64,000 nucleotides of DNA from Streptomyces lydicus (GTDB lineage: Bacteria; Actinomycetota; Actinomycetes; Streptomycetales; Streptomycetaceae), in the NCBI RefSeq assembly GCF_001729485.1, contig NZ_CP017157.1, positions 2,108,001-2,172,000 of the forward strand. The letters are read 5' to 3'. Below, piece after piece: positions 38,549 to 47,443 of this stretch. A model generated the notes under the pieces. It saw only the letters and a program-made list of their open reading frames with translations, was not told the origin of the DNA and did not search any database. The number at the start of each line of letters is the position of its first letter. Positions within the stretch are counted from its first letter, which is position 1. Made by a program: the position numbers and the translations under genes.

Positions 38549-39436
38549 GTGTACCACACCTGGATGCGCTACTTCACCCCGAGCCCGGTCCACCACCGGC
38601 TCGGCCTGGTCTGCCTGGGCGTCGGCCTCCAGCACGGCGCGCTGCCCACGGTCGGCCCGCGCACCCTCGACCACCACGTCGCCGTCGTCATCAGCGCCGG
38701 CCGCGGCTGGTTCACCACCCCCGACGGCCACCGCCGGGCCGTCACCGCGCCGGCCCTGCTGTGGATCGTCCCCGGGGTGACCCACCACTACGGCGCCGAC
38801 CCGGACACCGGCTGGGACGAGAGCTTCGTCGACTTCACCGGCCCGGCCGCCGCCACCTACACCGAACTCGGCTACATCGACCCGGACGACCCGGTCGTCC
38901 CGCTCGCCGACACCGGCCCCGCCCGCGCCGCGGTCGGCCGCATCGCGCGCGCCGCCCGCCGCGGCAACCCCCTGCTGGAGGTGGAGACCTCCGCCGGCGT
39001 CCACGAACTCCTCGTCGCGCTGCGCCGCGCCCGCGCCGACACCGACGCCGACGGCGATCCCGTGCTGGCGGCCCTGGCCCGCGACGCCTTCCTGCCCCTG
39101 TCGGTCGCCGAGCACGCCGCCCGGCACGGCATGACCCCGGCCGAACTGCGCACCGCCGTACGCCGCGGTGCCGGCTGCAGCCCCAAGGACTACCTGCTGG
39201 GCATCCGCCTGGGCCGGGCCAAGGAACTCCTGGTCGGCACCGAACTCCCGGTCGCCGCGGTGGCCCGCCGGGTCGGCTACGACGACCCGGCCTACTTCAG
39301 CCGGCTGTTCACCCGCCGGGTCGGCACCGCCCCGGTCCGCTTCCGGGACCGCCAGGTCCGCAGCGTCCCGGGGGGCTGGTCCACGCAGATCCCGGACCCG
39401 GACAAGCCCCCACTGGTCAGCGGGGGCGGCCCGTAG
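38549..39436 (+). CDS. AraC-family transcriptional regulator
   Basis: A 295-residue activator with an N-terminal cupin-type ligand domain (DHHVAVVISAGRGWFTTPDGHRRAVTAPALLWIVPGVTHHYG) and a C-terminal double HTH. The first HTH is SVAEHAARHGMTPAELRTAVRRGAGCSPKDYLLGIRLGRAKELL. The second is PVAAVARRVGYDDPAYFSRLFTRRVGTAPVRFR. GTG 38549 follows GGGAGG with 7-nt spacing. It is divergent from the GH35 gene with the two-part site between them, so it probably senses a galactoside and controls GH35, GH101 and itself. Confidence 0.87.
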   Translation: MYHTWMRYFTPSPVHHRLGLVCLGVGLQHGALPTVGPRTLDHHVAVVISAGRGWFTTPDGHRRAVTAPALLWIVPGVTHHYGADPDTGWDESFVDFTGPAAATYTELGYIDPDDPVVPLADTGPARAAVGRIARAARRGNPLLEVETSAGVHELLVALRRARADTDADGDPVLAALARDAFLPLSVAEHAARHGMTPAELRTAVRRGAGCSPKDYLLGIRLGRAKELLVGTELPVAAVARRVGYDDPAYFSRLFTRRVGTAPVRFRDRQVRSVPGGWSTQIPDPDKPPLVSGGGP

Positions 39437-39776
39437 CGGGGCGGGCGTCAGGGCGAGAGTTCCTCCAGGCCGGCTGCCCGGCCGTACGCCGGTAGGGGCG
39501 GCCCGCCCGGCGCGGCGCGGTCAGCACGCCGAACCCCGCCACCGACAGCCCGTGCGCCTCCACCGACGCCGTCAGCCGGGCGCTTCCGGCCCGCTGTCCG
39601 CCGCGATGAGCAACCGCCCCCGGGCATCGCGCCCACCTCCCCGCTCCGCGCCGCCGGGCCGCCGCCCGGCATCCGATCACCCGGAATGGTTCAGAGCCGA
39701 GAAGCCGTGCCCCTGACCTTCCCGGCCCGCCCAAACCCCCGTGCACCGCCCACCGGCCGTACGGCAGCATGGCCCC
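39437..39776. other. 340-nt intergenic region between the AraC gene and pepN
   Basis: No convincing gene. A minus-strand frame reads VEAHGLSVAGFGVLTAPRR around 39485-39580, which could be a gene remnant but has no start, ribosome site or intact domain. No clear promoter or terminator was seen. Confidence 0.4.
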
Positions 39777-42365
39777 ATGCACCAACTGCAGCGCGACGAG
39801 GCGCAGACCCGAGCCCGACTCATCGACGTCCACCACTACGCCGTCGAACTCGATCTCACCCGGGGTGACGAGACCTTCGGCTCCCGCACGGTCATCCACT
39901 TCACCGCCCGGGCCGGCGGCGACACCTTCGTCGAGCTCAAGCCCGCCGCGCTGCACACCGCCACCCTCGACGGCCGGCCCCTCGACCCCGCGGCACTCGA
40001 CGGCAACCGCCTCCCGCTCACCGGCCTCACCCCCGGCGACCACGAACTGCGCCTCGACGCCACCATGCGCTACTCCCGCACCGGCGAGGGCATGCACCGC
40101 TTCACCGACCCCGTCGACGACGAGACCTACGTCTACACCCAGCTGTTCATGGAGGACGTCCAGCGGGTCTTCGCCGCCTTCGACCAGCCCGACCTCAAAG
40201 CCGTCTTCGCGCTGACCGTCACCGCCCCCGACGGCTGGAGCGTCCTCGCCAACGGCCTCACCGAGCACCTCGGCGGCGGCCGCTGGCAGGCCGCCCCCAC
40301 CCCCCTCATCTCCACCTACCTCGTCGCCGTCGCCGCCGGCCCCTGGCACTCCGTCCGCACCGAACACGCCGGACTGCCCTTCGGCCTGCACTGCCGCCGC
40401 TCCCTCGCCCCGCACCTCGACGCCGACGCCGAGGAACTCCTCGACCTCACCCGCCGCTGCTTCGACCGCTACCACGAGATCTTCGAGGAGCCCTACCCCT
40501 TCGACTCCTACGACCAGGCGTTCGTCCCCGAGTTCAACGCCGGCGCCATGGAGAACCCCGGCCTGGTCACCTTCCGCGACGAATTCGTCTACCGCTCCGC
40601 CGTCACCGACACCGAACGCCAGACCCGCGGCATGGTCATCGCCCACGAAATGGCCCACATGTGGTTCGGCGACCTCGTCACCCTCCAGTGGTGGGACGAC
40701 ATCTGGCTCAACGAGTCCTTCGCCGAATACATGGGCTACCAGGTCCTGTCCGAAGCCACCCGCTTCACCGACACCTGGACCGACTTCGCCGTCGCCCGCA
40801 AGGGCTGGGGCTACGACGCCGACCAGCGCCCCTCCACCCACCCCGTCGCCCCCGCCCCCGCCGACGTCCCCGACACCGCCGCGGCGCTCCTCAACTTCGA
40901 CGGCATCTCCTACGCCAAGGGCGCCTCCGCCCTGCGCCAGCTCGTCACCTGGCTCGGCGAGAAGGACTTCCTCACCGGCATCAACACCCACTTCACCCGC
41001 CACAAGTTCGGCAACGCCACCCTCGCCGACTTCCTCGACTCGCTCGCCCACCACACCGACCGCGACGTCCACGCCTGGGCCGACGCCTGGCTGCGCACCA
41101 CCGGCGTCGACACCCTCACCCCCACCGTCACCGACGGCCCCGACGGCTGGTCCCTCACCGTCGACCGCACCGGCAGCCGCCCCCACCGCATCGCCGTCGG
41201 CCTCTACGACCGCGACCCCGCCGCCGGCCACCCCCTCGTCCGGCGCGAACGCCTCGACGTCGACGTCCCCACCGACGGCACCGCCCGCACCTTCCGCGGC
41301 CCCCGCCCCGCCCTGATCGTCCCCAACGACCAGGACCTCACCTACGCCAAGATCCGCCTCGACCCCGCCTCCGCACAGGCCGCCCTGCGCGACCTGTCCG
41401 CCCTGCCCGACCCGCTCACCCGCGCCGTGGTGTGGAACACCCTGCGCGACATGGTCCGCGACGGCGAACTGCCGCCCACCGCCTACCTCGACGCCGCCCG
41501 CACCCACCTCCCGCACGAGACCGACCTCGCCCTCGTCCAGGGCGTCCTCGCCTTCGCCCGCACCCAGATCGCCGACCGCTACCTCCCCACCACCACGCTC
41601 CCGCCCCGACCGGAGCAGGCCGCCACCCCCACCGACCGCCACACCGCCCTCGGCACCCTCACCTCCCTCAGCCGGGAGATACTCCGCCGCACCGAAGGCC
41701 CCGAGAACGGCACCGGCGCCGGACTGCGGCTCACCGCCGTACGCACCTTCATCGACAGCGCCACCACCCCCGAAGGCATCCAGGACTGGCTCGACGACGG
41801 CAGCGTCCCCGGCGGCCCGCACCTCGACCCCGAACTGCGCTGGCGCATCCTCGGCCGGCTCGCCACCCTCGGCGCCGCCCCCACCGCCGCACTCCACACG
41901 GCCATCGACGCCGAACTCGCCCGCGACCCCAGCGCCACCGGCCGCGAAGGCGCCGCCCGCTGCCGCGCCGCCCTCCCCGACGCCGACGCCAAGGAAGCCG
42001 CCTGGGAGGCCCTCTTCCGCACCGACGAACGAACCGCCCTGTCCAACTACCTCTTCACCGCCACCGCCACCGGCTTCTGGGCACCCGAACACCACGACCT
42101 GCTGCGGCCCTACGTCGCCCGCTACTTCACCGACGTCCCCGCCCTCGCCGCCGCCCGCGGCCCCGCCCTCGCCGAGGCCGCCGGCCGCCACGCCTTCCCC
42201 GCCACCTTCGTCGACGAGGAAACCCTCCGCCTCGGCGAGACCTGCCTCGCCGAGAGCGACCCCACCCCCGCCCTGCGCCGCAAGCTCGTCGACCAACTCG
42301 ACGACCTGCGGCGGGCCCTGAAGGTACGCACCGCGGCCGCCGGCGCACCTCCGACCACCCGGTGA
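39777..42365 (+). CDS. pepN: Aminopeptidase N (M1 family)
   Basis: An 862-residue cytoplasmic M1 zinc aminopeptidase that removes N-terminal residues from peptides. The N-terminal beta domain carries YVYTQLFMEDVQRVFAAFDQPDLKAVF. The exopeptidase motif is GAMENPGLVTF. The zinc site HEMAHMWFGDLVTLQWWDDIWLNESFAEYMG has the two His and the distal Glu. The ERAP1-like helical C-terminal domain follows. ATG 39777 was chosen because the conserved LQRDEAQTRARLIDVHHY start lies just after it. The gene uses C-ending codons very strongly. A 13-bp terminator follows. Confidence 0.95.
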   Translation: MHQLQRDEAQTRARLIDVHHYAVELDLTRGDETFGSRTVIHFTARAGGDTFVELKPAALHTATLDGRPLDPAALDGNRLPLTGLTPGDHELRLDATMRYSRTGEGMHRFTDPVDDETYVYTQLFMEDVQRVFAAFDQPDLKAVFALTVTAPDGWSVLANGLTEHLGGGRWQAAPTPLISTYLVAVAAGPWHSVRTEHAGLPFGLHCRRSLAPHLDADAEELLDLTRRCFDRYHEIFEEPYPFDSYDQAFVPEFNAGAMENPGLVTFRDEFVYRSAVTDTERQTRGMVIAHEMAHMWFGDLVTLQWWDDIWLNESFAEYMGYQVLSEATRFTDTWTDFAVARKGWGYDADQRPSTHPVAPAPADVPDTAAALLNFDGISYAKGASALRQLVTWLGEKDFLTGINTHFTRHKFGNATLADFLDSLAHHTDRDVHAWADAWLRTTGVDTLTPTVTDGPDGWSLTVDRTGSRPHRIAVGLYDRDPAAGHPLVRRERLDVDVPTDGTARTFRGPRPALIVPNDQDLTYAKIRLDPASAQAALRDLSALPDPLTRAVVWNTLRDMVRDGELPPTAYLDAARTHLPHETDLALVQGVLAFARTQIADRYLPTTTLPPRPEQAATPTDRHTALGTLTSLSREILRRTEGPENGTGAGLRLTAVRTFIDSATTPEGIQDWLDDGSVPGGPHLDPELRWRILGRLATLGAAPTAALHTAIDAELARDPSATGREGAARCRAALPDADAKEAAWEALFRTDERTALSNYLFTATATGFWAPEHHDLLRPYVARYFTDVPALAAARGPALAEAAGRHAFPATFVDEETLRLGETCLAESDPTPALRRKLVDQLDDLRRALKVRTAAAGAPPTTR

Positions 42366-42370
42366 CCCCA

Positions 42371-42404
42371 CGGGTGCCGCCGGCCGCGCAACCGGCGGCA
42401 CCCG
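42371..42404 (+). terminator. pepN terminator
   Basis: A 13-bp perfect stem (CGGGTGCCGCCGG with CCGGCGGCACCCG) around an 8-nt loop, 6 nt after the stop. A second hairpin, TACCACC-TTCG-GGTGGTA (42424-42441), with a UUCG tetraloop follows. Confidence 0.75.
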
Positions 42405-42477
42405 AACACCTGCGGTACACCCGTACCACCTTCGGGTGGTATGACCGCCAGCAGTGGAGACGCAGCGTACAGGGAAA

Positions 42478-42496
42478 GTAACTTAGGGCTGCCTAA
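42478..42496 (+). promoter_or_regulatory. Iron box (DmdR/IdeR type) upstream of the desA-like gene
   Basis: TTAGG-GCTG-CCTAA (42483-42496) matches the inner part of the actinobacterial iron-repressor box TTAGGTTAGGCTCACCTAA. It overlaps a possible -10 box TAACTT (42479-42484) and lies 76 nt before the gene, so the pair should be repressed when iron is plentiful. Confidence 0.7.
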
Positions 42497-42572
42497 CATC
42501 CCGTCCGCGGGGCCCCGCACCGGGCCACCCCCGCAGGCGCGGCCCCCAACTCCCTGACAGAAGAGCACACCG

Positions 42573-43997
42573 ATGTCTGCGCCCCCTGCCGGCACCGCCC
42601 TCGCAGGCGGCACCAACGGCCCCCGCGCACTGCGCCCCCTCCTCGACACCGTCCTCGACGCCCTCACCACCGGCGCCGAGGACCGCGCCGGCCCCCTCCC
42701 GCCCGGCGGCCCCGACGCCGTCACCCGCACCGTGCACGACGCCTGCCACCCCCTGCTCCCCGAGCACGGCACCGGCCCGCACGCCGCGCTGCGCACCCTC
42801 GTCCACACCCTCGCCGCCGGCTCCGCCGACCCCGCCGACCCGCACTGCGCCGCCCACCTGCACTGCCCGCCACTGGCCCTGGCCACCGCCGCCGACCTCG
42901 CCGCCGGCGCCCTCAACCCCTCCATGGACTCCTGGGACCAGGCCCCCGCCGCCTCCGCCCTCGAAACCCTCACCAGCCGCGCCCTCGCCGCGCTCGTCTA
43001 CCCCCGGGCCGCCGCCCCCGACGCCCTCGTCACCACCGGCGGCACCGAATCCAACCAACTCGGCATCCTCCTCGCCCGCGAGGCCGCCACCGCCCACCGC
43101 CCCACGGCCGGCCCCCTCCAGATCGTCTGCGGCGCCAACGCCCACCACTCCCTCCACCGCTCCGCCTGGCTCCTCGGCCTCCCCGAACCCCTCACCCTCC
43201 CCACCCCCGACGGCATCCTCACCCCCGACACCGTCCACACCTGCCTGGCCAACCTCACCGGCCACCCCGGACCCGCAAGCCCGGTCCTGCTCACCGCCAC
43301 CGCAGGCACCACCGACTCCGGCGCCATCGACCCACTGCCCGCCCTCGCCGACGTCGCCGCCCACCACGGCGCCCGCTTCCACATCGACGCCGCCTACGGC
43401 GGCCCCCTCCTCTTCAGCGACACCCACCGCACCGCCCTCAACGGCCTCGACCGCGCCCACACCGTCGCCCTCGACCTGCACAAACTCGGCTGGCAACCGG
43501 TCGCCGCCGGCCTCCTCGCGGTACCCGACCCCGCGACCCTCACCCCCCTCGCCCACCAGGCCGACTACCTCAACGCCGACGACGACACCGAAGCCGGCCT
43601 CCCCGACCTCCTCAGCCGCTCACTGCGCACCACCCGCCGCCCCGACATCCTCAAAATCGCCGTCACCCTCAAAGCCCTCGGCCGCCGCGGCCTCGGCGAC
43701 CTCATCGACCGCACCCTCGCCGCCGCCCAGACCCTCGCCGACCTCATCGACGCCCACCCCCGCTACGAACTCCACTCCCGCCCCGCCCTCAGCACCGTCC
43801 TCTTCCGGCCCACCGGCGCCGACGACACCACCCTCGCCACCATCCGCCGCACCCTCCTCACCGACGGCCGAGCCGTCCTCGGCCGCGCCACCACCCCCAC
43901 CGGCCTCTGGCTCAAAGCCACCCTCCTCAACCCCCACACCCAACCCGGAGACCTCACCACCCTCCTCAAACTCGTGGAAGGCCACATCCCCCGATGA
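42573..43997 (+). CDS. PLP-dependent group II decarboxylase, DesA-like (lysine decarboxylase for hydroxamate siderophore)
   Basis: A 474-residue group II PLP decarboxylase. Seen motifs are NPSMDSWDQAPAASALE, VTTGGTESNQLGILLAR, the cofactor-stacking His in GANAHHSLHRSAW, TAGTTDSGAIDPL, FHIDAAYGGPLL (PLP-pyridine Asp), and the Schiff-base Lys in ALDLHKLGWQP. In desferrioxamine synthesis DesA makes cadaverine from lysine. The adjacent N-hydroxylase and the iron box support that role here, though related enzymes act on 2,4-diaminobutyrate or aromatic amino acids. The next gene starts 4 nt inside its end (ATGA overlap), so they are coupled. Confidence 0.78.
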   Translation: MSAPPAGTALAGGTNGPRALRPLLDTVLDALTTGAEDRAGPLPPGGPDAVTRTVHDACHPLLPEHGTGPHAALRTLVHTLAAGSADPADPHCAAHLHCPPLALATAADLAAGALNPSMDSWDQAPAASALETLTSRALAALVYPRAAAPDALVTTGGTESNQLGILLAREAATAHRPTAGPLQIVCGANAHHSLHRSAWLLGLPEPLTLPTPDGILTPDTVHTCLANLTGHPGPASPVLLTATAGTTDSGAIDPLPALADVAAHHGARFHIDAAYGGPLLFSDTHRTALNGLDRAHTVALDLHKLGWQPVAAGLLAVPDPATLTPLAHQADYLNADDDTEAGLPDLLSRSLRTTRRPDILKIAVTLKALGRRGLGDLIDRTLAAAQTLADLIDAHPRYELHSRPALSTVLFRPTGADDTTLATIRRTLLTDGRAVLGRATTPTGLWLKATLLNPHTQPGDLTTLLKLVEGHIPR

Positions 43998-45412
43998 GCA
44001 CCTCCGACACACCCGCCGCCCCCACCACCCCCGACGAACCCCTCGACCTCGCCGGCATCGGCATCGGCCCCTTCAACCTCTCCCTCGCCGCCCTCGCCCA
44101 CCCCCTCACCCAGCTGCGCTGCGCCTTCTACGACCAGCGCCCCGCCTTCCACTGGCACCCCGGCCTCCTCATCGACGGCGCCACCCTCCAAGTCCCCTTC
44201 CTCGCCGACCTCGTCACCCTCGCCGACCCCGCCAACCCCTGGAGCTTCCTCAACTACCTCAAAACCCGCGAACGCCTCTTCCCCTTCTACTTCGCCGAGC
44301 GCTTCCACATCCACCGCGCCGAATACGACGCCTACTGCCGCTGGGTCAGCGAAAACCTCCCCGCCCTCCACTTCGGCCACCAGATCGACGCCGTCCGCTG
44401 GAACCCCGAACGCGACGCCTTCGAAATCGACTTCACCCACCTCGCCCCCGACGGCGAAGCACAAGCCCTCGGCCGCACCCACGCCCGCAACCTCGTCCTC
44501 GGCATCGGCACCACCCCCCACATCCCCGTCCCGCTCCGCCCCCTCGCCGACGCCCCCACCGTCCCCGTCATCCACTCCGCCGACTACCTCGACCACCGCG
44601 ACACCCTGCTCGCCGCCGACCACCTCACCGTCATCGGCGCCGGCCAGTCAGGCGCCGAAATCTTCCTCGACCAGCTCCGCAACCGCCCCACCGGCCGCGA
44701 ACAACTCCACTGGCTCGCCCGCACCCCCGCCTTCGCCCCCATGGAATACAGCAAGCTCGGCCTCGAACACTTCACCCCCGACTACACCCGCTACTTCCAC
44801 GGCCTCCCCGAACGCGTCCGCGACGCACTCGTCCCCGGCCAATGGCAGCTCCACAAAGGCATCGACCACGACACCCTCGCCGCCATCCACGACGAGCTCT
44901 ACCGCCGCACCCTCCACGGCGGCTGGCCCGACGCCACCCTCACCCCCGGCGTCTCCGTACGCACCGCCGGCCGCGTCGGCACCACCAAAGTCGAACTCCA
45001 CCTCGACCACACCCAGCAAGGCAGCCGCTCCCGCCTCACCACCGACGCCGTCGTCCTCGCCACCGGCTACCGCGAACGCCGCCTGGACACCCTCCTCGCC
45101 GCCCTCGACCCCTACATCCGCCGCGACGCCGCCGAACGCCCCCGCATCGACCCCCACCACCGCGTCGTCCTCGACCCCACCGTCACCGGCTCCCTCTACG
45201 TCCAGAACGCCGAAACCCACACCCACGGCGTCGGCGCCCCCGACCTCGGCCTCGCCGCCTGGCGCAGCGCCACCATCCTCAACTCCCTCACCGGCAACAC
45301 CCCCTACCCCCTCCCCGAACGCACCGCCTTCACCACCTTCGGCCTCCCCCAACCCGCCACCCCCACCGCCACCACCCCGCACCCCCGCTCCACCCTCGTC
45401 CCACGCCACTGA
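43994..45412 (+). CDS. FAD/NADPH amine N-hydroxylase, DesB/IucD-like
   Basis: A 472-residue flavin monooxygenase of the lysine/ornithine/cadaverine N-hydroxylase family. The FAD motif is LAGIGIGPFNLSLAALAHP. The family block is LQVPFLADLVTLADPANPWSFLNYLK, then RAEYDAYCRWVSENL. The NADPH motif is LTVIGAGQSGAEIFLDQL, and the C-terminal ATG motif is DAVVLATGYRERRL. With the upstream decarboxylase it would make N-hydroxycadaverine, the desferrioxamine building block. Lysine is the other plausible substrate. No acyltransferase (DesC) or IucA/IucC synthetase (DesD) gene follows. Confidence 0.82.
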   Translation: MSTSDTPAAPTTPDEPLDLAGIGIGPFNLSLAALAHPLTQLRCAFYDQRPAFHWHPGLLIDGATLQVPFLADLVTLADPANPWSFLNYLKTRERLFPFYFAERFHIHRAEYDAYCRWVSENLPALHFGHQIDAVRWNPERDAFEIDFTHLAPDGEAQALGRTHARNLVLGIGTTPHIPVPLRPLADAPTVPVIHSADYLDHRDTLLAADHLTVIGAGQSGAEIFLDQLRNRPTGREQLHWLARTPAFAPMEYSKLGLEHFTPDYTRYFHGLPERVRDALVPGQWQLHKGIDHDTLAAIHDELYRRTLHGGWPDATLTPGVSVRTAGRVGTTKVELHLDHTQQGSRSRLTTDAVVLATGYRERRLDTLLAALDPYIRRDAAERPRIDPHHRVVLDPTVTGSLYVQNAETHTHGVGAPDLGLAAWRSATILNSLTGNTPYPLPERTAFTTFGLPQPATPTATTPHPRSTLVPRH

Positions 45413-45422
45413 CACCCGCCGA

Positions 45423-45449
45423 CGCGGCGGCGCCCCCGGCACCGCCGCG
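45423..45449. terminator. Hairpin between the desB-like gene and the 5'-nucleotidase gene
   Basis: CGCGGCGG pairs with CCGCCGCG around an 11-nt loop, 11 nt after the desB-like stop, between converging genes. Confidence 0.5.
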
Positions 45450-45462
45450 CCCCACACCCGCC

Positions 45463-47268
45463 TCAGAACACCGGCACCCCGTCCCGCGTCAACCGCCAGT
45501 CCACCGAAGCGAACACCGACCCGTCGATCACCTTCGCCTCCTGAACCCAACCGATGATCAAATTCCGGATCTCGTCCGACGTCGACCACACCTGCTCCGC
45601 CGCCGCCACATGCGGAAAATTCCCCCCACCACTCGCCCGGTAATTGTTCACCGCCAACACGAAACGCGCCGCATCCGCCACCGGCTTCCCCTCGAACAGC
45701 AACTTCCCGATCCGCTGCCCCGCCGGCTTCGCGATATCGATCTCGTACGAGACCCCGCACACCACGTCATAGTTGTAATCCGGCGTCCCGTCCGCATTCG
45801 TGATCGCCGACGGATCCACCGGCCCCCCGGCCGCCGTCCGCACGTAATACCGCGCCGAGAACTCCAGATAATCCCGCAACTGCGCCCCGGTCAGCACCCG
45901 GGCCTCCAACGTGTTGTCGAACGGATACAGCGCAGCCATCGACCGGATCGTCACATCCCCCTCCGGCACCCGCGCCGTACGCGAAAAACACGACGCCTGC
46001 GACAACACCGGCAACGACGCGTACGCCGACCCCGCCAACGCCTTGCGCACCACCTCGGCCTGCACGAACGCGATGAAGTCCAGAATCGCCGTGTCCTTCA
46101 CCGGCGCCGCCTCCGCCGTCATCTCCGCCTTCGACCGGCCGATCACCCGGTTCACATACGCCACGACCTTCCGGTGCTCATCCCGCAGCATGCCGGTGAT
46201 CCGCGCATCCTCCGCCACCGCATTCGAATTCAACACCCGCGAACCGACCGACCCCACCTCCCAACGGCCACCCCGCCACTCCACCACCACATCGAAAAGC
46301 GTCAGCCGCTGCCCCCACTTCAACGGCTCCGACAACACCACCTCACGACCGGTCTCCGCATTCACCACCCGCCGCTCCGGAATCTCCACATGCGCATGCC
46401 CCACCAAAATCGCATCGATCCCCGGCACCCGCTCCGCCACCAGCGCCGCCGCATTCTCCACATACGGCAACTGATCCCCGTACGACGACGTACCACTGGC
46501 CCCCGAATGCGCCGCCACGACCACCACGTCCGCACCCATCGACCGCAGCCTCGGCACCCACTTCGCCGCCTGCTCCACCAGCCCGGGAAACGCCAGCTTC
46601 CCCTGCACATGCGCCTTGTCCCAGATCGCGATACCCGGGTTCGTCAGCCCCAGCACCGCCACCGTCACCACCCGCCCCCGCGGTGAACGCAACCGCTTCA
46701 GCACATACGGCCGGAACGCCGGACGCAACGACCTGGCATCCACCGCGTTCGCCCCCAGCAGCGGAAAATCACAGCTCTCCTCGAACTTCCGCAGCACCGG
46801 AATCCCGTAATTGAACTCGTGATTCCCCAGCGCCGCCGCGTCATAGCCGATCGCATTCATCGCCCGCGCCATCGGATGCACCGGCCCGCCCGGATCCGTG
46901 ATCGGATCGACCTTCGCGTAGTAATACGCCAGTTGCGTGCCCTGAATGGTGTCGCCCGCATCGATCAGCAGCGTGTTGTGCCGGCCCTTCTCCCGCCGCA
47001 CCCGCGACACCAGCGTCGAAATCTTCGCCAGCCCCACGTCATTGTGATCCCGGTCGTCGAACTCGGCGTCCGTCGCGTAGTCCCAGTTGAAGACGTTGCC
47101 GTGCAGATCCGTCGTCCCCATCACCGTGAACGCGTACCGCTCCGCCCCGTGACCGCACCCGGGCCGCTCCGCCGCCTCGGCCGCCGGCACCCCGCCGGCC
47201 CCCGCGAGCGCCACCCCCGCTCCCGTCACCACAGAACCCTCCAGGAACTTCCTACGGTCGAGCGACAT
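45463..47268 (-). CDS. Tat-exported bifunctional 5'-nucleotidase/metallophosphatase (UshA-like)
   Basis: A 601-residue exported enzyme that releases phosphate from extracellular nucleotides. The Tat signal is SLDRRKFLEGSVVTGAGVALAG. The calcineurin-like domain has GTTDLHGNVFNWDY, IDAGDTIQGTQLAYYY, LGNHEFNYG, VVVVAAHSGAS and LVGHAHVEIPE (metal ligands). The 5'-nucleotidase C-terminal domain has LSQASCFSRTARVPEGDVTIRSMAALYPFDNTLE and VLAVNNYRASGGGNFPH. ATG 47268 follows AAGGGAG. Codons end in G or T far more often than in neighbouring genes, so base composition follows the strand rather than the gene. Confidence 0.9.
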   Translation of the reverse strand: MSLDRRKFLEGSVVTGAGVALAGAGGVPAAEAAERPGCGHGAERYAFTVMGTTDLHGNVFNWDYATDAEFDDRDHNDVGLAKISTLVSRVRREKGRHNTLLIDAGDTIQGTQLAYYYAKVDPITDPGGPVHPMARAMNAIGYDAAALGNHEFNYGIPVLRKFEESCDFPLLGANAVDARSLRPAFRPYVLKRLRSPRGRVVTVAVLGLTNPGIAIWDKAHVQGKLAFPGLVEQAAKWVPRLRSMGADVVVVAAHSGASGTSSYGDQLPYVENAAALVAERVPGIDAILVGHAHVEIPERRVVNAETGREVVLSEPLKWGQRLTLFDVVVEWRGGRWEVGSVGSRVLNSNAVAEDARITGMLRDEHRKVVAYVNRVIGRSKAEMTAEAAPVKDTAILDFIAFVQAEVVRKALAGSAYASLPVLSQASCFSRTARVPEGDVTIRSMAALYPFDNTLEARVLTGAQLRDYLEFSARYYVRTAAGGPVDPSAITNADGTPDYNYDVVCGVSYEIDIAKPAGQRIGKLLFEGKPVADAARFVLAVNNYRASGGGNFPHVAAAEQVWSTSDEIRNLIIGWVQEAKVIDGSVFASVDWRLTRDGVPVF

Positions 47269-47443
47269 GCCAACTCCCTTGAACCGACACGGAAAAGCCT
47301 CACCGCACACCCGCGGCAACGCGCGTAGATTCTGGCCCAGCACGCCCGCCCGCAACACCCCCACCACCCCGGCCACCCGAACTCCCACCCCACCGCCCCC
47401 CGATATGCAACCCTTCGCCCACCCACACCCCGAGGAGCCACCC

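Noticed and set aside
39448..39672. Minus-strand open frame between the AraC gene and pepN
   Set aside because: Low-complexity Gly/Arg/Ala translation, no ribosome site, no recognisable domain; listed only as intergenic.
47269..47443. Pho box upstream of the 5'-nucleotidase gene
   Set aside because: No pair of GTTCACC-like direct repeats could be found, although phosphate control would be logical.
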